Assembly (NCBI GenBank): GCA_024138015.1 | Contig: JAMXBB010000007.1 | Location: 64,018,122-64,082,121 of the forward strand | Reading direction: 5' to 3' | DNA length: 64,000 bases | DNA from: Lumnitzera littorea | Taxonomy: Eukaryota; Streptophyta; Magnoliopsida; Myrtales; Combretaceae | In this document: piece after piece, positions 32,080-43,198 of the stretch | Numbering within the stretch: the stretch's first letter is position 1 | Layout: each line of letters starts with the position of its first letter | Translations under genes and position numbers: made by a program | The notes under the pieces: generated by a model | What the model saw: only the letters and a program-made list of their open reading frames with translations | Database searches by the model: none | What the model was told of the DNA's origin: nothing

Positions 32080-33404
32080 ATGATTCGCAACATAAGTCGT
32101 CAACTTATCCTTTTAGATTCTAAAGCCACTAAGACTGAGGCTTCTTCTCCTTCCCAAATAAGAGCGAGATGGCATGTCCCTTAGGTAGCTTAACCGACAG
32201 TGTTGTAGAGCGGTGGGATAAACTTACTTGGATCAACTCTCTTATAGCAGATACTTATCCGAAAGATAAAGAAGGAAGATCTATAATAACAATACAATTT
32301 ACTTCAATGACTCACCAGACAAAGTGGCTAGTATTGCAGACAAAGTTCTAGTTTCAAAACATAATAAATATTGGCAAGACTTTCCGAAAACGTAAAATCT
32401 TAGGAGGCCAAGAGAAGAGGAGAGGGTGTGCTTTCCAAAGTAGCACAAGTTTCACATCTACTTAAAATATCTTGACTTCAAATTGTGCTTTCCATTCTTA
32501 GGTTTTGTCAAGCAGTTCTTCAACTATTTCCAAGTTGGGCCAAATATGTTCTCACCAAACACCTATCAACTTCTCATGGCTTTCGAGATTGTTTGTGAAG
32601 AAGTTGAAGTTAGGGCTATGCCTCAATTATTTCAATATTTCTTTATGATTAGGAGGCAGCTCAACGGCTAGTACTTTGCAACTGCTAGGTACAGGAGGAA
32701 GTTCATGGACAGGTTAGAGTCCAAGATCCACAAATGGCACAATAAGTTTGTTTATACTGTTTCAGATGAAGAGTTGAATTTCTAGACCCAATGGATTGAA
32801 CCAATCCATACAAGGGACATTGAAATGATGCCAAATGATGCTGCTGTAGTAAAGAAAATCTAAGAAAGGAGGAAAAACAAAATGTTTTTTTAGGAAGTTG
32901 AGAAAATTATTAGGCAGCATGAAAATGGAGAGCCAATCTTCTCTGAAAAAGAAGGTATGCTCTTAAGAGATGGCCATGCCGAGTAAAGCTACAAGAGGAA
33001 AGTCATTCTCATGTTTTGGCAAAGGAATTGTTAGCCTTTGAGTATTGCTCGACACAAAAAATGTAGGTTCTTTCTTATTCCTTACTTTAGTATTAATGCA
33101 TCTATTTTGTATTGCAAATATAGGTGCTGGTAAGGTAAACCCTACTAAGCTATTAGCCTAAGCGAAGGCTAAGAAATCAAAAGCCAATAAATGTATAACC
33201 TCCTTAGCTGTTACTATTCAGCCGACTATTGTTAAAAAGGCAATAAAAGAAGGCGCGATAAAACAAATAGTAGCTTGAAAGAAGACCTCCCATCCAACTA
33301 AGAGCAAACAAGGAGGTAAGAAACCTAGGTTAGCTAAGGCTGCATGAATTGAGACCCTTCCATCCAAAAACATTCCTCTTATTATGAAGCCAAGAGAAGG
33401 TGGC
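32080..33404 (+). pseudogene. Antisense extra ORF of element H, 5' part (putative gypsy-type transposon family)
   Basis: This plus-strand gene remnant lies opposite to element H, between its integrase and 3' LTR. The first piece (32080-32352) is broken by frame changes. From about 32483 the reading is FVKQFFNYFQVGPNMFSPN, TYQLLMAFEIVCEEVEVRAM, PQLFQYFFMIRRQLNG, a stop, YFATARYRRKFMD, KWHNKFVYTVSDEEL and a stop. This matches my memory of the plant 'putative gypsy type transposon' domain (Pfam Transposase_28 family). A likely intron (GT...AG) is at about 33066-33122. A Lys-rich linker follows (AKKSKANKC). Tat-lineage elements are known to carry antisense extra ORFs here. The role is unknown. 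An Athila-like LTR interrupts the gene at 33405. Confidence 0.6.
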
Positions 33405-35023
33405 TGATAAGTGTAAATTACTTTATACTTTCAAGGCATATTTAGGCATAAATTGTTCATAATTGTGACTCAATTTTTAAGTTTTAGTACTTCATTGTAT
33501 AATGTATTGATTTCAGATGAATCATAAGTAAGGGGATAAAATTTACACAAGAACAATAACTTTTAAGGTAATCACGACTATGAGGAGAAGAAAAACTTGA
33601 AGTAAAATCAAGATTTGCTCAATCATAGGCGTGATTGAGGAAGTGATGTTTATCCCCTTATCAATTGCGGTCGTAATTTATTAGCAAGAAGGTGATCATG
33701 CCTTCAATCATGAGTGTGATGAGTTGTAACGAAGCAACGATGAGTTCACATGTATTGTCACGGTCATGATTGGTGTAGAATCTTGTTTTTCGAGATTATC
33801 CACGAACATGATGCGAATAGACATAACTGTTCTGCTCTAACTTTTCCATATGAACCAATACGTAGAACATGTCTCAACATCAGGTGGTGTCTTGAAGTGG
33901 TATCATTCGAGTCCTTTAATGAGTTAAGGATAAATATACTGCGACAAAGAGGAAATATCATCAGAATAGAGAGATAACATTAGAAAGGAGAAGATATAAT
34001 ATCAAATCAAAAGATAGAGAACACTAACCAAAACTTAATCATCCAGCTTTGTACCATTGTGTTCCTATTTTCAGTATAGTTTTCTAAGTGTTGTATTGTA
34101 TTGTATTTTTTCTCAGAATTACTCGAGAGAGGTGACGAGAATTCATTGTTCATTTGTTGTTAAGATTTCTATGGTAGAATTCAAATAAGGTTGTATTCTT
34201 TTACTTATCTTATGTTACTTTCTTTGTTAATTCTGCATTTTGTTAATGTGTTTTGTTTCTTCGTCATATGTGTATAATCTAGGACTTGCTACATTCACTT
34301 AGTATGATCAAGTGCATGAAATAGTAGTTTCCTAATGTTCTTATTCTTGATGAATTGTACTTAACTAATCTAAGTACAATATTTTGCATGACATTATCTT
34401 AGGTCAAATTTCAATAGAATATGTCGAGAGACAATTCTATTGAGTAGATCTAATTCATTGGAACAATTTATTCTTGATAATAGAGATATTATTAAGAAAG
34501 TTGTTACATTTTTAGAGAAATCGTTAAATTAACATGACATTAATGCGATCCAAATTAACTATTAATTTAAAAGAGATTCTAATAGACACAATTAGGATTA
34601 GACATAAGTAGTTCTAAGAAGAATGCTTACATACCTATAATTTCTCACATATAACAAGTATTAGGATAAAAAGTATATTGGTAATATCATACTAAGTGAT
34701 GAAGCAAATCTATATGTTAATCATTGTAGTGTTAATAGTTTTTATAGCATTTGTGTTGGATAAAAGTTATGGATTAGTGTAGTTTAGCTAGTAAATTAGA
34801 TAATTTAATATTTTCATCACTTGATAAATTCGGTTGCTAGTTAATAGGAAGAATAATTAGTACTAGTGTTTGAATCCATTCCCAATGGAGACAACTTTAT
34901 ACTCATCCATGCTATAAAACGATAGGTATACTTATCTATTGAACTGAGTTAAGGATAGAATATAGGTTTATAAATTTTAAAACTCAAAAGCTCTATTTAG
35001 AGGCGATCAAGTTTTTTGTGCCA
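33405..35023 (+). mobile_element. Athila-like LTR X2 inside the antisense ORF
   Basis: This insertion starts TGATAAGTGTAAATTAC and ends GAGGCGATCA at 35009, followed by AGTTTTTTGTGCCA, which looks like the first bases of an Athila primer-binding region. It aligns with LTR X1 (30221-31130) over its first 850 bases. It has the same imperfect inverted motifs (TCACGGTCATGA type). No clean five-base target duplication was found, and the retained primer-binding-like bases suggest a deletion rather than a simple solo LTR. Short frames such as 33750-33977 are not genes. Confidence 0.65.
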
Positions 35024-36371
35024 AGATATCGAACCTCAAAATGAGGCTGAAGTCACCAATTTAGATGCCATTGAAGAATCATGACTACCCGTGGAGGTTA
35101 TGCCAAGTACTAACAAAAGAAGTGGGAAGGAACTCGTTGGCCAACCTCCTACTAATAGGCCTAAGAAATTGGACAAAAGGGTAAAGGAGGCTATGTGGAA
35201 TAAAGTTCTTGGCATCAGTGGTGCCGAATTCATCCCTAACATGGAGGTCGGTAAGTACTTAGTTCCGTGTTGGAGCTATAACATCCTATACAAAGACTCA
35301 GTCTTAGGCAACAGGATAGAATCCTTAACTTTAATGGAAGGAGTTATTCTTTCTAAGGATAAGGAGATTGTAAAGAAAGATGTCAACAGGGTCGGCAATT
35401 GTAATAAGGCGCACATCGCAACCAAGCTATATGATGTAAGTATCAATTGAATCCTTTCAATTATTATGCATGTTTGATTGCTAACACTCCTGTTTATTTA
35501 CAAATCAGCAGCTACATCTTGATGGCCTTGGATGAAGCCGATAAAGAGATGAAAAATGTAATAATAGTGATAATTTTTACAAATTATGTTAAGTGGTCCG
35601 AAGAATTGATCATTCCATATCGACTTGTTGCAGAAAACTGCGAATGCATACAACTCCTAAAAAGCTCAAACTATGGCTGCCAAGAACATGTGGATAAAGG
35701 TTAAGATGGACACTAGAAAGTGTTAAGATGAACTTGCTATCAAGAAATTGGCATACTCTTTAGCTGTTAATGAAGTCTTAAGCCTTAAGGCCAAGGTTGA
35801 TGAGCAATATAAGGAGGCCTAGGACTTGAAGGAAGAGTTACGAAAAAAGAAGGAAGAGTGCTAGGGTTTGGGCCAAACACTTAGCTCCATGAGTAATGAA
35901 GAAGACAAGCTTAAGATGAAGATGAAGGAGCTGGAGACCAACAATTCCGAATTGCAAAGCTATATTGTTAAGTTAGAAGAAGCAGTGAAGACAGGGCCAT
36001 CTGTTGAAGAGGCGCTTGAAATCATGACTCTTAGTCGACAATACGAAAGATTGCTGAGAAAAAAGTTGTTGGAAGGAGTCCAAGAGGAAAAAGAAGAAAT
36101 CCTCAAGTTTCACCCTAAATATGACTTCTCGTGCTTAGACTTCGTTGATGTTAACAATAAAGTTAGTAGCTGTGATGAGGAAGATGACAAGGGTTCAGGT
36201 GCTGAGATTAATATGCAGGGTGATAATAAGGGTCATACCGAGGATCCTGGAGATGAAGAAGATCATCTATTTAAGGAAATCCCCTATGAGTGCAAAGAGA
36301 AATCCACCTATTCTCAAACCCCAAGCACTGAAGAGGAGATAGGCTCAAACAAGGCTCCAACTTCCAATTAA
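35024..36371 (+). pseudogene. Antisense extra ORF of element H, 3' part (coiled coil)
   Basis: After the LTR the gene resumes with DIEPQNEAEVTNLDA. 35091-35432 is open: KRSGKELVGQPPTNRPKK, then MWNKVLGISGAEFIPNM. GTAAGT at 35433 and TTTACAAATCAG ending at 35507 look like an intron, followed by SYILMALDEADKEMK. 35868-36371 (167 codons) is a heptad-like charged region (DKLKMKMKELETNNSELQSY) followed by QYERLLRKKLLEGVQEEKEE, HPKYDFSCLDFVD and an acidic tail ending KAPTSN and a stop. Coiled-coil with an acidic C-terminus is usual for this plant transposon-associated protein. One stop and probable frameshift near 35700 make it a pseudogene. The frame 36145-36342 is a shadow. Confidence 0.6.
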
Positions 36372-37050
36372 GAGAATGCCTCTGCTCAATCCTAGAATAT
36401 ATCGTAGACTTATTTTTGTAATTAATTTGTTATTGTAATTGTAGTTGTGATGAATCTTACACATTTCCTTATGCTTAACTAAGAAGTTTTAGCACATTTT
36501 GTTTCATGCACTTTATTGTTTCCATGCATGTTTTATTTAACAAACTGCATTTTCCTGGCATGTTTTTTTTTTTTTTTTCACACATTCTTATTTCTCAGCA
36601 TGTTTTATTTCACATGTAAGAATTTCTCAACGTGTTTTTTTTTTTTTTTTCACAAGCAATATATTAGATGCCTTACTAAAGACCATCTGTTAGTCATTTT
36701 AGATGTAGACCAGCCATTTTACCTAAACTTAGTATAAAGTTCGTTATTCGGCTTTTCAACTAATTCATGAAATTCGTTAACCATAATAGGCTTGAACTTG
36801 TACTAGTTCATTTACTGTGTAGTTTGAACTTATTAACTCATCAATCATAAAAAGATTAAGAAACAAATCAAAGACTTAACTTTGAATATAATTGTCTTGT
36901 AAAATAAGTAGGTTGTTTCCTTACATAACAAATGGAAACACATAACATCAAGGTAATTAATTAAAATAAAGTTTCAAGTTCTTAGCATTCTATACATAAG
37001 GGATGACTTTACCATCCAACCTTTCTAGTCAATAGGCCTACTCACTAACG
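36372..37050. other. Spacer between antisense ORF and element H integrase
   Basis: No gene is supported. It contains the 3' flank of the antisense ORF (convergent with H pol) and the imperfect repeat at 36500-36660. The 73-codon frame at 36516-36737 is a product of poly-T (Phe-rich) sequence. Confidence 0.5.
36500..36660. repeat. Imperfect tandem repeat with poly-T tracts
   Basis: A unit of the form CATGTTTTATTTCACA is repeated about four times. Two of the units have expanded poly-T tracts of roughly 15-17 T, at about 36561 and 36635. It lies just beyond the antisense ORF stop. Confidence 0.6.
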
Positions 37051-38180
37051 GCTTCTTGAACCCTAACAGAATCCTCTTAATTTGCACTAAGCTTCTCTTG
37101 TTTTTCTCGTACGCTAATCACCTCTAATTTTCGGCAAACCAAATATCGAGGTTGAAAAACCTTATACTTTACCTTCTTATTATAATATCTAGCTACTCTA
37201 TGCTGATATGCCACAACCATTGCTCTTGCAACATCTCTAATTTCTTCAATTGTATCCAAATTTGCTGTTAAACAAACATAATTAATCATCATGTCAAAGT
37301 TCTGTGTGCATAGATTTGGTAAGTATAACTTGATCGACAAAATTGCTTCAGTACCATATGGCAACCTGAAGGGTGTTTCCCATTTTGTGGTTCTATAGGT
37401 AGTCTAGTATCCCCATAAGAGAACTGGCAATTTGTCACCCCATCTTCCTTAGGCTTGATTAACCTTCCTCCTTAAGCCATGCAAGATGATTTTATTAACA
37501 ACTTTAACTTACCTGTTAATTTGGAGGTAAGCTTTGGATGTAGAGTTCAGGCAAATGTCATATTTCTCACAAAACGCCTGGAATCTATTGTTGTCAAATT
37601 GTGGTCCATTGTCTATAATTATCATAAATGGGACTCCGAATCTTGATATCATAGAGTTGAAAACAAATGCCTCAACTTTCTATTCAGTGATCCTCGCTAA
37701 TGCTTCAGCCTCTACCTATTTTGTGAAATAATCTATAGCAACAATAATGAATTGTCATTGGGCTATAGACTTTGGAAAAGGTCCGAGTATGTCTAATCAC
37801 CATTAGGAAAAGGGCTAAGGATTGATTAAGCAAAATAATTCAATAGAAGGTGTATGACTCGGCGCCTCATGCTTTTGGCATTGTGGAAAATGTCGAGCGG
37901 CTGTTCTCACATTCTTTTTCATGGTCGGCCAATAATAGCCGAGTCGTATTGTACAGATATACAATGTTTGTGCTTTTATGAAGTTGCTGCATACACCACT
38001 GTATAGTTCAGACAACACCTATTGGGCATCTTTCGAAGGGATGCATCGAAGATAAGGTTGGGATATACTGCATTTGTACAACTGATCATCTATCAGTATG
38101 TAATTTGTAGGTTGATAAACTAATTTTCAAGCCTCTTTCTTGTCATCAAAGAGGATACCATCCCTTAGGTAATCTACGAG
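37051..38180 (-). pseudogene. Element H integrase (Tat-like)
   Basis: The minus-strand frame 37077-37364 gives MPYGTEAILSIKLYLPN, then YQHRVARYYNKKVKYKVF and QPRYLVCRKL, the integrase C-terminal part of Tat-lineage elements (Ogre/Retand type). At 37815-38018 LGYYWPTMKKNVRTAARHF and CQKHEAP show the zinc-binding N-terminal domain. The catalytic core between them (about 37380-37740) is broken but readable in pieces (a HSIDYFTKWVEAEALA-like segment near 37700). Element H is thus on the minus strand. Stops and frameshifts make it inactive. Confidence 0.8.
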
Positions 38181-38760
38181 AGGATCTATCCAGGACTTCT
38201 ATCTTAGGTAAGGAGCTAATTTGCAGCTTTGCAAGACAATGGATAAACTTTTGTACGGGAGAAACTTAATAAAGAGTTTGTCGTTCAGGTCAGAAAATGC
38301 CATACTAGCCAGCTTAGATAACTTATCAACAACAATATTCTTACTCCTCGGTATTTTGTGGATTGAAAAAGAATGAAATTCTTCCGTAAGCATTCATACC
38401 ATCAACAAGTACTTACTCATTTCTTCTTCCCTCGTAGCATAACCTGTGACTTGGTTCACCACCAGTTAAGAATCAGAGAAAACTTCAACATACTCGACAT
38501 CAATTTCTTTTGCCAATTTACGTCCAACTATCAAGGCCTCATATTCCGCTTCATTATTGCTAGCTAAGAATCCAAACTTCAAGGCATAATTAACCTTAAC
38601 ATTGTGGGGTCCTTGCAAAATAAGGTCCGCACCATTTCCCTCTCTAGTAGAAGAACCAGCCACATAGAGATACCACTTAGGCTTCTCAGCAATCTCTACG
38701 CCATCTTCATTACTAGTGAACTCAGCCAGAAAATCTACTAGCACTTAAGCTTTTAATGTC
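38181..38760 (-). pseudogene. Element H second RNase H domain (Tat-like)
   Basis: Minus-strand 38466-38744 reads MLVDFLAEFTSNEDG, KPKWYLYVAGSSTREGNGA, LILQGPHNVKVNYALKFG, NNEAEYEALIVGRKLAKE, VEVFSDS. This is the archaeal-type RNase H found next to the usual one in Tat-lineage elements. The catalytic Asp of the YVDGSS motif has become Ala (YVAGSS). 38199-38393 continues with FHSFSIHKIPRSKNIVVDKL and SKLAS, the tether to integrase. It confirms the Tat lineage and also inactivity. Confidence 0.85.
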
Positions 38761-39720
38761 TTTCTGGGTTAGTACTATACACCATAGGTACTTAGCTCCT
38801 AGGCATATTTCATCATCCTTTCGGAAGAGTCTGGCCATTGCAATACTTATCACAAAGTTTTATCAATGAGGACTATGATTTGGTAAGCCTCAAAATACGG
38901 TTTCAACTTCCTTGCCAAGAGAACTACTACTAATACATACTTCTCAATTTTCGTATATCGATGCTCCGATCCTTACAAGACATGACTTATGTAATAAACT
39001 GGTCGATGCTCTTTGCTGTCAATTCGAACCAATTTAGAAGATAGTGTTTAACAGCTGATTGATAAGTATAAATGTGAACTCTCTCTTGAGATAGGTATTG
39101 AGAGTATTGGAGGTGATGCGAGAAATTCATTAAGTTCATTAAATGCCCTCTCATAATCATCTATCTATTAAAAATCTCTCGGGTTCTTTAAAATTTTAAA
39201 AAATTCTACATTTCGATGCCCTCTCGCAATCATCATGTCGTTAACATATACTTCAACATTTCGATGAATATAAGGTTTGAACATCATAGTGACAAGCCTT
39301 TGGTAGGTTGCACTAGCATTTTTTAACCCAAAGGGCATCATCGTATAACAATATGTTTTGAAATTAGCGATGAACGATGTGTGAACTTTGTTTTCCTTAT
39401 CCATTTTGATTTGAGTGTAGTCGGAAAAGGTATCCATAAAAGAAAGTAATGCATGCCTAGTGATTGAATCGACCATCTAATCAATTTTCGACAGCAGAAA
39501 GCAATCCTTAGGATAAGCCTTCTTAAGATCTATAAAGTCTATACACATGCAACATTTGCCGTAAGACTTTTTAACTAACACATAGTTAGTTAGCCAAGTC
39601 GGATAAGGCTCTTCCTAAATAAATCCCGCCTTCAAGAGTTTATGAACTTCTTCTTCTATAGTCGCTTGCTTCTTAGGGGCAAAATACCTTTTCTTCTGTT
39701 GGACCACCTTCGCACTCGAA
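38761..39720 (-). pseudogene. Element H RT and first RNase H (Tat-like)
   Basis: The frame 39168-39476 reads VDSITRHALLSFMDTFSDYT, QIKMDKENKVHTSFI, YCYTMMPFGLKNASATYQRL, then NVEVYVNDMMIARG. This is the RT palm of a Tat-type gypsy element. The catalytic YVDD has become YVND. Upstream (39480-39720) the RT start is in pieces. The normal RNase H lies downstream (38761-39130) in broken frames. Confidence 0.82.
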
Positions 39721-40400
39721 TCAATCTGGAGCTTGTATACTATGACGTCTCTAGGGATACTTGGTATGTCTGAAGGGGACCATGCAAATACATCGACATT
39801 GTCCTACATGAAGTTGATTAAACTTTGACGAATGTATGCCGATAAGGATTTCCCTATCTTAGTTGCTTTTTTAGGGTCACCTCCCAAAGAAATTTCTTCC
39901 GTTTCATTTTCAACATTGTCTATGCCAACTAACTTTCCTTTTGGACAAGTCTCCACTTGGAAAATTTCTTCATGCCTTAAAGCCCTCATGTACAAAGACC
40001 TTGCCGATTGTTGATCCCCTTTGCATACACCAACTCTTATGGGAGTAGAGAATTTGGCTTTAACATGAGCAATAGAAGGGAGAATGCCGAATAAGTATTA
40101 ACATGGCCGTTTGATGATCATATTGTATGGGGATCAACATTTGACAACAAGGAAGTCTACTCTATCTTCTACTACATGCTCGTCATCTCCAAATTAGATT
40201 GGTAAAGAGATTACTTCGGTTACTCGAATGAGGTTGATTGTTGAAGGCATACAAATCACAGTTGTAAGATCTCAACTGTGCTTTGATCTTTGGTCTCATC
40301 TTATCAAAAGTATGTTGAAAAATAATGTCTACTGAACTTCTAGTGTCCACAAGAATTTTCTTGACATCAACTTTAGCAAGTCTTGCACTAAACATAAGTA
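39721..40400 (-). pseudogene. Element H protease (Tat-like)
   Basis: 40183-40395 on the minus strand holds MFSARLAKVDVKKILVDTRS, SVDIIFQHTFDKM. This is the protease of Tat elements (ILVDTGSS family), with the active-site Gly changed to Arg. The linker to RT (39804-39995, GPKKA-like and EEISLGGDPKKATKIGK) is also recognisable. The plus-strand frame 39832-40014 is a shadow. Confidence 0.75.
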
Positions 40401-40835
40401 CATCATCATGCAGCCTTTAGATGCCTTCAAATCTTCCTTTATGAAAGAAATTGTATTATCGAGTTTTGCCTTCTTACCTTAGATATTACAAACATAATTT
40501 ATGGCATTAGTTAAACTTGAGGAGCTTGATCGACCTATAGCAAAAGGTCCTCCAACAATAGTGTTGATTATCCCATTAAGTGCTCTACTGGTATTCCCAT
40601 CTCTTGCGTCTTTCCTAGCAATAGCTAGTCAAGTAGCATTTTCCTAGTCTTCATGTCTCCTCTGAGATGGTTGCTCGATATTTTTGGCATCATGCGCGAG
40701 AAACTTGTGTAAGTGCCTTCATTGAATTGCATCCTCAATTGCATTTTTAAGTTAGATGCATTCGTTTATATTATGGCCTTTGTCGTAATGGAAATCGCTG
40801 TATTTGTTGGCTAAGGGAGTGATTGATTGGTAAAG
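40401..40835 (-). pseudogene. Element H gag C-terminus (Tat-like)
   Basis: On the minus strand near 40690-40800 the text reads KYSDFHYDKGHNINECI, then LKNAIEDAI, and HKFL. This fits the zinc-knuckle region of Tat gag, 'C.FH...GH.T..C..L...IE.L', with the first Cys changed to Ser. Coding ends sharply at about 40835, where plus-strand element E begins, so the N-terminal gag, leader and 5' LTR of H are missing. Confidence 0.65.
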
Positions 40836-42298
40836 GTTCTAGGAGCTATTTTATAGTAAATACTTCCCAAATAATGTAAGAGACACAATGTAAGCTGCCT
40901 ATTATAATTGCCAACAGTGTAACAGATCCGTTGGTAAATATAAGGTAAAGTTGAACCGCCTAAGTCAATTTTTACAAGAGCCCATCAAGGCTAATGACAA
41001 GTCTCGAGCTCATCACCTTCTCAAGGGTTTGGAGGTAGACTTACAATATGAGGTAGGCTACTTTTAATTAACGAATTATGTTGATATAGTTGAAAGGGCA
41101 AAAAGCATAGAGCAAAATAAGAGTTGAAGAGAAAACTAACTCCGAAGGTTAAGAATGATGTTAGGAAAAAGAGCAAGCTTAAGTATTGCTCCATAAGATA
41201 AGGGTAAGAGGCCTATGTATTAGATGTCATTAGCTCAACCTATGGTCATTCCAATTAGGCCTTTCCAGCCTAAGCTAGCTTATCCATTCATGCCTTCACC
41301 TCCACCCCTAGTATAAAGATGTCTATGGTGTATGGGGCCTTATGAGCTGAGTCAATACAATTGGCCAAAAGGAGCTTGTTTCTCACATGGTAAAGTTAGG
41401 CACTTTAGTAGGACCTGCAATGAGAAGGCTATTCTACAAATCTTTTGTAATACTTGTAAGTAGAGGGGTCATAAGGCAGTTAATTATGGAGTTGTAGGAA
41501 GGTAGACAGTTGTGGTCCCCCAACAAACTCTAGAGTAGTGCCCAACGAAGGTACTAGTTAGAGCTCTAATTCCTAAACTTCAAGAGCCAAGATAGTAAGC
41601 TTTCACCCATTTTTTGCCTTACAGTAGTCGCAGCGCCAAGAGTATCTTGAGCATGACACCACAGCAAGTACAACCTTTGTATACTCTACTAGTGCTTTTA
41701 TATTGTTTGACATTGGTGCTATGCATTTATGTACATCTAATGTGTTTTATATGTGCATATGATTTACAACCTAAGTTGCCGTATGATCCCTTAAGTGTTG
41801 ATACTCTTTTGGGAGTAAGAGCAGTGTTATACCGACTTTATAGAGAAGTGCGCATAAAAGTTTAAGTACGAGTATTACCTATAGACTTGTAGGTTTTAAA
41901 CATGATGGAATTTGATGTGATGCTTAAAGTAGATGGGCTATCCAAGTAATGATCCCCTAAGAGAATAGCAATTCTCTTTCAAGTTAAAAAGGCAAACGTT
42001 AGCGAATGTTCTCATTTATGAATTGTAAGGTAAAAGCACTTTGACTACTATGATTTTAGAGGCATGTAAAGATAAGAAAATTGAAGAAGTTTCAATAGTA
42101 AGCAAGTTTCTCAATGTGTTTTCGGAAGACTTGCTTGGTTTACTACTTGTGAGAGAGATTAAGTTCAATATTGATTTGGTGTTGAATATTAAGCCAATTT
42201 TGAAGCATAGATATAGAATCGCTTCAATGGAGTTGGTGGAATTAAAGACTCAGTTAGAAGAACTGTAGGAAAAGGATTTTATCAAGCTAAGTATGTCA
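40836..42298 (+). pseudogene. Element E gag, protease and RT start (Tekay/Del-like)
   Basis: Coding starts in gag: YFPN, NRSVGKYKVKLNRLSQFL, HHLLKGLEVDLQYEV, VERAKSIEQNKS. Two zinc knuckles follow at 41377-41418 (CFSHGKVRHFSRTC; second Cys lost to His) and 41446-41487 (CNTC, K, a stop, RGHKAVNY). The protease active site is at about 41709 (FDIGAMHLCTS), with NMMEFDVMLKVDGLS after it. The RT start at 42041-42268 is open: SKFLNVFSEDL, REIKFNIDLVLNIKPILKHR, YRIASMELVELKTQLEEL, then a stop and EKDFIKLSMSP, where element D has inserted. RT continues at 52675. The order and motifs fit a Tekay/Del-like chromovirus. Confidence 0.82.
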
Positions 42299-42303
42299 CC
42301 ATA
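42299..42303. repeat. Target-site duplication CCATA of element D (left)
   Basis: CCATA lies directly outside the left LTR end of D (TGATGTGCC). The same five bases lie at 52670-52674 outside the right end. Removing D and one CCATA joins the element E RT reading SMSP with the WG position and onwards. Confidence 0.9.
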
Positions 42304-43198
42304 TGATGTGCCTAGGAGCTCAATTATCATTAGCACTTATCATAGGAGATGAGAACTAAATGGATCCTTCAAAGTATCCAAAAAAATAGAATGGAAAGGT
42401 CAGTAAAACTAATTATAGCAACTGACGTGAAGTTACTCGAAGGATATGACTCACCTATGAACACAACACAGCTTGGCACTTCACTTGATATGACATACAA
42501 GTTAATGCCAAGGTCCACCTACCACTAATCTTGAGATACTCAGCAAGACTAGATAAGACTATAGGGAAATTGGACTTTGGAGAGGAATATCTCACAAAGG
42601 ACCAATATATTTATCTATCTATAAGGAATATATGATGATCCTAGCTACAAGGAGAAGGGACAATTTATAGCAAGTCCCTAAAGCATCATTATAAATAAAG
42701 AAAATTACAAAAAAACATACATAAAAAGGGAATTTATAGTACATACGAAAATGGGTAAATAGAACAAACGACAAAAAGGGAAAATAGCATAGTGTTAGGT
42801 GAAAAAGGATAAGTAGCAACTCATCAATTGTCCCATACTAAGGAATCTTTAGGCACAGTAGTAGTAGGTCAAAAGAGAAGTACTTAGCCAGAAGGAGCCT
42901 ATGTCTTGGCATTCGGTAGGAAACTCTTGACAATTGAAGGTCCGAGCAGAACTTAGTATGCAATGCTTGGGTTCTCATCACTTGACAAAAAGTTCTTGGT
43001 AAGGGAGAAGTTGGCATCGGCACAAGGGTTAGAGTAAAGTAAGGTGTACCCATTTAGAGCTCTCAAGGAGTTCAACTACCATTTTACTTTGTATTGTTTC
43101 TCGTATCGATAGATTAACGAGAGAGAATTCTTCAAGTGAGTGACTAAAAGCCTTGAAGGTGTGCATGGGTGAGAGGATCAATGATCTATAGTCCATCA
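42304..43198 (-). mobile_element. Element D 3' LTR
   Basis: 895 bp, from TGATGTGCCTAGG to AGTCCATCA on the plus strand; same family as the element B LTRs, with the same TGAT/ATCA ends. Beyond its inner end the minus strand has CCTCGGGGAAC, a decayed polypurine tract. Its partner is the split 5' LTR at 47936-48875 plus 52649-52669. The minus-strand frames 42619-42819 and 42838-43053 are not genes. Confidence 0.85.

Noticed and set aside
36516..36737. A Phe-rich 73-codon plus-strand frame
   Set aside because: It is created by poly-T tracts in a tandem repeat; no membrane protein is supported.
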